Assembly (NCBI GenBank): GCA_037445115.1
Contig: JBBILC010000153.1
Location: forward strand, 1 to 10,621
DNA: 10,621 nt
Origin: Trichothermofontia sp037445115
GTDB lineage: Bacteria > Cyanobacteriota > Cyanobacteriia > B231
Reading direction: 5' to 3'
Both the position numbers and the translations under genes were made by a program. Each line of letters opens with the position of its first letter. Position 1 is the stretch's first letter. The notes under the pieces are model-generated. The model made no database searches. It was given only the letters and a program-made list of their open reading frames with translations, and had not been told where the DNA came from. Positions 7,978-10,621 of this stretch are shown here, piece by piece.

Positions 7978-8012
7978 TGAATTGAAAGGTCATTGGCTGA
8001 ATTGAAAGGTCA
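7978..8012 (+). repeat. Tandem 15-bp direct repeat overlapping the pdhA promoter
   Basis: TGAATTGAAAGGTCA occurs at 7978-7992 and again, without mismatch, at 7998-8012, a period of exactly 20 bases or about two helical turns. The second copy contains the TTGAAA that fits as the -35 box of the pdhA promoter. Two same-face sites at a promoter suggest binding of a regulator that could block or recruit RNA polymerase. No known consensus is matched with confidence. Confidence 0.65.
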
Positions 8013-8031
8013 GCGACCGGATCGGTAGGAT
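8002..8031 (+). promoter_or_regulatory. Probable pdhA promoter (TTGAAA-18-TAGGAT)
   Basis: TTGAAA at 8002-8007 and TAGGAT at 8026-8031 are separated by 18 bases and resemble a group 1 sigma factor promoter. Transcription would start near 8038, about 56 bases before the pdhA start. The -35 box lies inside the second copy of the 15-bp direct repeat. Confidence 0.5.
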
Positions 8032-8040
8032 AGGTAAGCT

Positions 8041-8060
8041 TGGCAAGGTCTCTCTTGCCA
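8041..8060 (+). promoter_or_regulatory. Hairpin at the 5' end of the pdhA leader
   Basis: TGGCAAG (8041-8047) pairs perfectly with CTTGCCA (8054-8060) around a GTCTCT loop. It falls at or within a few bases of the predicted transcription start, so it may protect the mRNA 5' end. There is no T-run after it, which argues against a terminator. Confidence 0.4.
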
Positions 8061-8093
8061 GTATGCACATGGCTATTGCTTAAGGGAAACGGC

Positions 8094-9131
8094 ATGGAAA
8101 TGGTACAAGAGCGAACATTACCGAAATTTGATGCGACCTCGGTCCAGATCACCCGTGAGGAGGGGCTGGTCTTTTATGAGGATATGGTCCTGGGGCGGCT
8201 GTTTGAAGATAAGTGCGCCGAGATGTACTACCGGGGCAAAATGTTTGGCTTTGTCCACCTCTACAATGGCCAAGAAGCGGTTGCCTCTGGCATTATCCGC
8301 TCCCTGCGGCGGGATGAGGACTTTGTGTGCAGTACCTACCGGGATCATGTCCATGCCCTGAGTGCGGGGGTCCCGGCTAAGGAGGTGATGGCGGAATTGT
8401 TCGGTAAGGAGACGGGGTGCAGCAAGGGCCGGGGTGGGTCCATGCACATGTTCTCGGCTCCCCACCGGTTGTTGGGGGGCTATGCCTTTGTGGCGGAGGG
8501 GATTCCGGTGGCGACGGGGGCGGCGTTCCAGTCCAAGTATCGGCGGGAGGTGCTCCAGGATAGCGGTGCTGACCAGGTGACGGTGTGTTTCTTCGGCGAT
8601 GGCGCGGCTAATAATGGCCAGTTTTTTGAGTGCTTGAACATGGCGACGCTGTGGAAGTTGCCGATCATTTATGTGGTTGAAAATAACAAGTGGGCGATCG
8701 GGATGGCCCACGAACGGGCGACCTCGGTGCCGGAGATTTACAAGAAAGGTGCGGCCTTTGGCATGGTTGGGGTCGAAGTGGATGGGATGGATGTGCTAGC
8801 GGTGCGGGAGGTGGCCCAAGCGGCGATCGCCCGTGCCCGGGCGGGGGAAGGTCCCACGTTGATTGAGGCTCTGACCTATCGCTTCCGGGGCCATTCCCTG
8901 GCTGATCCGGATGAGTTGCGTAGCAAGACGGAAAAGGAAACCTGGTTAGCCCGTGATCCAATTAAGCAGTTTGCGGCCTACCTGACGGGGAAGGGGTTGG
9001 CGACCGAGGCCGAGCTTCAGGCGATCGAGGCCCAGGTCCAGGCGGAGGTGAATGCGGCGGTGGAATTTGCCGAGGCCAGCCCAGAACCGAATCCTGACGA
9101 ACTCTACCGCTATATTTTTGCGGAGGATTAA
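8094..9131 (+). CDS. pdhA: Pyruvate dehydrogenase E1 component, alpha subunit
   Basis: PdhA pairs with PdhB to form the thiamine-diphosphate-dependent E1 enzyme, which decarboxylates pyruvate and passes the acetyl group to E2 lipoate, supplying acetyl-CoA. The 345-residue length fits the alpha-subunit family. Visible motifs are KMFGFVHLYNGQEAV at about 49-63, YRDHVHAL near 82-89, GRGGSMHMF at 112-120, the ThDP/magnesium motif from GDG (168-170) to ENN (196-198), and the RFRGHSLADPDELR loop at about 263-276 that corresponds to the phosphorylation loop of eukaryotic E1-alpha. AAGGGA at 8082-8087 is well placed for the ATG at 8094; the in-frame ATG at 8100 (MVQERTLP) matches the N-terminus I recall for cyanobacterial homologues and is an alternative. 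pdhB is not in the window. The stop is 23 bases before the next start, so the two are probably co-transcribed. Confidence 0.96.
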   Translation: MEMVQERTLPKFDATSVQITREEGLVFYEDMVLGRLFEDKCAEMYYRGKMFGFVHLYNGQEAVASGIIRSLRRDEDFVCSTYRDHVHALSAGVPAKEVMAELFGKETGCSKGRGGSMHMFSAPHRLLGGYAFVAEGIPVATGAAFQSKYRREVLQDSGADQVTVCFFGDGAANNGQFFECLNMATLWKLPIIYVVENNKWAIGMAHERATSVPEIYKKGAAFGMVGVEVDGMDVLAVREVAQAAIARARAGEGPTLIEALTYRFRGHSLADPDELRSKTEKETWLARDPIKQFAAYLTGKGLATEAELQAIEAQVQAEVNAAVEFAEASPEPNPDELYRYIFAED

Positions 9132-9154
9132 CCCGCGTTAAGGGGGAGGTGGTG

Positions 9155-9880
9155 ATGACCTTGACTCGCGCCGACTTGCAGGCATCGCGGTTACAGCGGA
9201 TGATTCGTGAGGCGGGGGTGGCCTTGCCCCTGTGGAGCGATCGCGAACTCCAGGCATCGATCGAGACAACCCTGCACGTTCATCCGCCGGGGGAGGACCT
9301 GTGGGTCTTTGCCTATGGTTCGCTGATTTGGAATCCCGCCTTTCATTACCAAGAACGGCAGGTCGGAAAGATTTACGGCTGGCACCGCCAATTCTGCCAC
9401 TGGACACCCTTAGGACGCGGAACCCCGGAGAATCCCGGTCTGGTGCTGGGTCTCGATCGCGGCGGCAGTTGTCGGGGGGTAGTGTACCGCATTGCGGCGG
9501 CGGATATTGCGGCGGAACTCTTACTCCTCTGGCGGCGGGAGATGATTGTGGGGTCCTATCTTCCCCGCTGGGTTAAGGTCTTTACGGGGTCGCACTGTCT
9601 TCCGGCCCTCACCTTTGTCATCAATCCCACACATGACTGTTATGCCGGTAAGCTCCCGTTGACGACAGCGGCCTACCACATTGCAACAGCCCACGGCCAA
9701 ATTGGTCCCTGTGCGGAGTATTTATTCCAAACCGTGGCGGGGTTGACGGCGGCGGGGATTCACGATCGCGCCCTTCATTACCTAGCCGAGCAGGTCTGGC
9801 AGCGACAACAGGTCATAGAGCATGATCTAAGGGCAACCAGCAAAAAAACTGCTGTGAGCCGACGGCTAAAAACATCGTAG
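9155..9880 (+). CDS. ChaC-like gamma-glutamylcyclotransferase
   Basis: ChaC-family enzymes cleave gamma-glutamyl peptides, chiefly glutathione, to 5-oxoproline and the remaining peptide (Cys-Gly from glutathione). The substrate-binding signature VFAYGSLIWNP lies at 51-61, followed by GWHRQFCHW (75-83) and LWRREMIVGSY (125-135), where Glu129 is the likely catalytic glutamate. The C-terminal GPCAEYL (184-190) matches the family's GxxxxYL region. The 241-residue length is normal, with a roughly 45-residue helical N-terminal extension and a basic tail (about 225-241). Two GTG codons at 9149 and 9152 are in frame, but GGAGG at 9145-9149 is best placed for the ATG at 9155. It follows pdhA closely on the same strand. 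Preference for glutathione over other gamma-glutamyl compounds is inferred from family only. Confidence 0.9.
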   Translation: MTLTRADLQASRLQRMIREAGVALPLWSDRELQASIETTLHVHPPGEDLWVFAYGSLIWNPAFHYQERQVGKIYGWHRQFCHWTPLGRGTPENPGLVLGLDRGGSCRGVVYRIAAADIAAELLLLWRREMIVGSYLPRWVKVFTGSHCLPALTFVINPTHDCYAGKLPLTTAAYHIATAHGQIGPCAEYLFQTVAGLTAAGIHDRALHYLAEQVWQRQQVIEHDLRATSKKTAVSRRLKTS

Positions 9881-9972
9881 AAGGGCCAGGTGCCTGGGTG
9901 AACGGGGGTGCGATCGGGCAGCCTTAGTCGGCACAAATTGAACGTGGGATAGCCGTCTGAGCATATCGAAGA

Positions 9973-9986
9973 CTCAGCTGTCTGAG
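9973..9986 (+). terminator. Small hairpin after the cyclotransferase gene
   Basis: CTCAG and CTGAG pair around a CTGT tetraloop, 93 bases after the stop codon. There is no following T-run, so its role as a transcription terminator is doubtful. Confidence 0.2.
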
Positions 9987-9990
9987 GGGC

Positions 9991-10054
9991 AGGTAGGTGT
10001 CTAAGTCGTAGGTAGGTGTCTAAGTCGCAGGTAGGTGTCTAAGTCGCAGGCAGG
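9991..10054. repeat. Three 19-bp tandem repeats plus a partial fourth
   Basis: The unit aggtaggtgtctaagtcgc occurs at 9991-10009 (last base T instead of C), 10010-10028 and 10029-10047, followed by a degenerate start of a fourth unit (aggcagg, 10048-10054). Units abut with no spacers, as in the short tandemly repeated repetitive sequences of cyanobacteria. Nothing protein-coding is evident across 9881-10117. Confidence 0.85.
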
Positions 10055-10060
10055 ATGCCT

Positions 10061-10077
10061 ACCCCACAAGGGTTTTT
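10061..10077 (+). terminator. Weak intrinsic terminator-like element
   Basis: ACCC pairs with GGGT around CACAA and is followed directly by further T residues (T-run 10073-10077). Alternatively GGTAGG (10030-10035), within the last tandem repeat, can pair with CCTACC (10058-10063) just before it. Either could end the pdhA/cyclotransferase transcript, but the stems are short. Confidence 0.3.
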
Positions 10078-10111
10078 CGTTCGCGTAGCATCTCCACAGG
10101 AGAATCTCCTG
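10077..10111. repeat. Palindromic dispersed-repeat-like element
   Basis: This 35-base stretch combines a GTTCGCGTAGC core with CTCC and GGAG segments that fold back on each other, including CAGGAG-AAT-CTCCTG at 10097-10111. The core wording resembles short palindromic repeats I recall being scattered in many filamentous cyanobacterial genomes. It lies just downstream of the phosphatase stop. Only one copy is visible here, so its dispersed nature rests on recall. Confidence 0.45.
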
Positions 10112-10117
10112 AGCCAA

Positions 10118-10621
10118 CTACTTTTGCTTCATGACCAACAAGGTCAGGTCATCATAAAGGCTTTGATTACCAATAAATTGGCGAACATTGTCAATGACGG
10201 CCTGCCGAATCTCGCGGCTGCTCAGGTGGCGATGTTGCTGAAGACATTGGCAGAGCCGTGCCAGACCATACTGCTGTTTTTGATCATTCATGGCTTCGGT
10301 AATGCCATCGGTGTAAAGAACGGCCAGATCTCCGGTTTTCAATTCAACCTTGGTTTCACTCACAAAATGGGAAATATCCGGTTCCAGACCCAGGGGAAAA
10401 CCCAGGTCAAAGGTATCGACCTCCTCGATATCACCGTTACTTCTGATCACAATCAGAGCCTCATGCTGGCCACTCATCCGTAGCACGCCTGCTTCATAGT
10501 CCAAAATAGCCAGGGTCATGTTCTTATAGGATTTCATTCGCTGTACATTTTCAAATACCATTTGATTCAGGGCAGAAGTGTTGAATGATAGGAAATGTGT
10601 TAAAAAATAGCCTCTAATCGT
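10118..10621 (-). CDS. PP2C/SpoIIE-type protein phosphatase, C-terminal part (5' end beyond window)
   Basis: The reading frame is open from the right edge (reading TIRGYFLTHFLS before the first internal Met at 10561) to the stop at 10118, so 167 residues of a longer gene are seen. Features of the SpoIIE/RsbU-like PP2C fold are MTLAILDY, SGQHEALIVI, the metal-site segment VLYTDGITEA (Asp105 of the fragment) and a C-terminal YDDLTLLVM with Asp157-Asp158. Such proteins remove phosphate from Ser/Thr, often on anti-sigma antagonists or other signalling partners, and in cyanobacteria usually carry N-terminal sensor domains, which would be outside the window. The visible Met at 10561 is not the true start because the coding match continues upstream of it. 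Bases 10573-10620 recur inverted at the left edge. Confidence 0.88.
   Translation of the reverse strand, partial: TIRGYFLTHFLSFNTSALNQMVFENVQRMKSYKNMTLAILDYEAGVLRMSGQHEALIVIRSNGDIEEVDTFDLGFPLGLEPDISHFVSETKVELKTGDLAVLYTDGITEAMNDQKQQYGLARLCQCLQQHRHLSSREIRQAVIDNVRQFIGNQSLYDDLTLLVMKQK
10573..10620. repeat. 48-bp inverted repeat shared with the left edge
   Basis: These bases are the exact reverse complement of 1-48. The match ends abruptly at 10572 on this side and at 48 on the other; its outer limit is hidden by the window edges. Here the repeat is part of the phosphatase coding sequence. Confidence 0.97.

Noticed and set aside
7961..8152. A 63-codon open frame on the minus strand covering the pdhA promoter region
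   Set aside because: It crosses the promoter, direct repeat and pdhA start, with no ribosome site or recognisable product.
8118..8711. A 197-codon open frame on the minus strand opposite pdhA
   Set aside because: It lies wholly within a confidently identified gene; its length is explained by GC-rich codon structure on the opposite strand, and the product resembles no family.
9991..10054. Possible CRISPR array
   Set aside because: The 19-bp units abut directly with no unique spacers, and no cas gene is present.

Overview
The window is chromosomal DNA from a cyanobacterium. The GC-rich sequence carries at least seven exact copies of the cyanobacterial HIP1 octamer GCGATCGC (for example at 1436, 2520, 4225, 4615, 7700, 8823 and 9237) and many near-copies. 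Several proteins are of cyanobacterial or plastid type: a DUF3611/Tic21-like membrane protein, a DUF3153 lipoprotein, the Ftn2/ZipN (ARC6) division protein and a plastid-like PdhA. The species cannot be fixed from the sequence alone. The content is mostly housekeeping; I see no integrase, transposase, defence cassette or phage gene.

Layout, left to right. 1-56 is a fragment that repeats, inverted, the last 48 bases of the window. 112-675 (+) is a four-helix DUF3611 membrane protein, convergent with 687-2273 (-), a membrane-anchored Ser/Thr kinase with a C-terminal PPC-like domain. The kinase is divergent from 2506-3288 (+), a DUF3153 lipoprotein, which is followed by tRNA-Cys(GCA) at 3317-3388. 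A 305-base gap holding a G-quadruplex-type motif and an 18-bp AT palindrome precedes guaA (3694-5322, +). guaA converges on ftn2/zipN (5419-7830, -). A 263-base divergent region with a duplicated 15-bp element overlapping a likely promoter leads into pdhA (8094-9131, +), followed 23 bases later by a ChaC-like gamma-glutamylcyclotransferase (9155-9880, +). After a repeat-rich spacer (three 19-bp tandem units and a palindromic element) comes the C-terminal part of a PP2C/SpoIIE-type phosphatase (10118-10621, -), cut by the window edge.

How the genes relate: they serve separate core functions (GMP synthesis, acetyl-CoA supply, cell division, glutathione turnover, signalling) and do not form one pathway. 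The only convincing operon-like pair is pdhA plus the cyclotransferase gene. The kinase and the phosphatase fragment are both signalling proteins, but 8 kb apart, with nothing here linking them. The points most worth a second look are the in-frame inverted repeat joining the two window ends, the direct-repeat element at the pdhA promoter, and the alternative RNA structures possible in the guaA leader.
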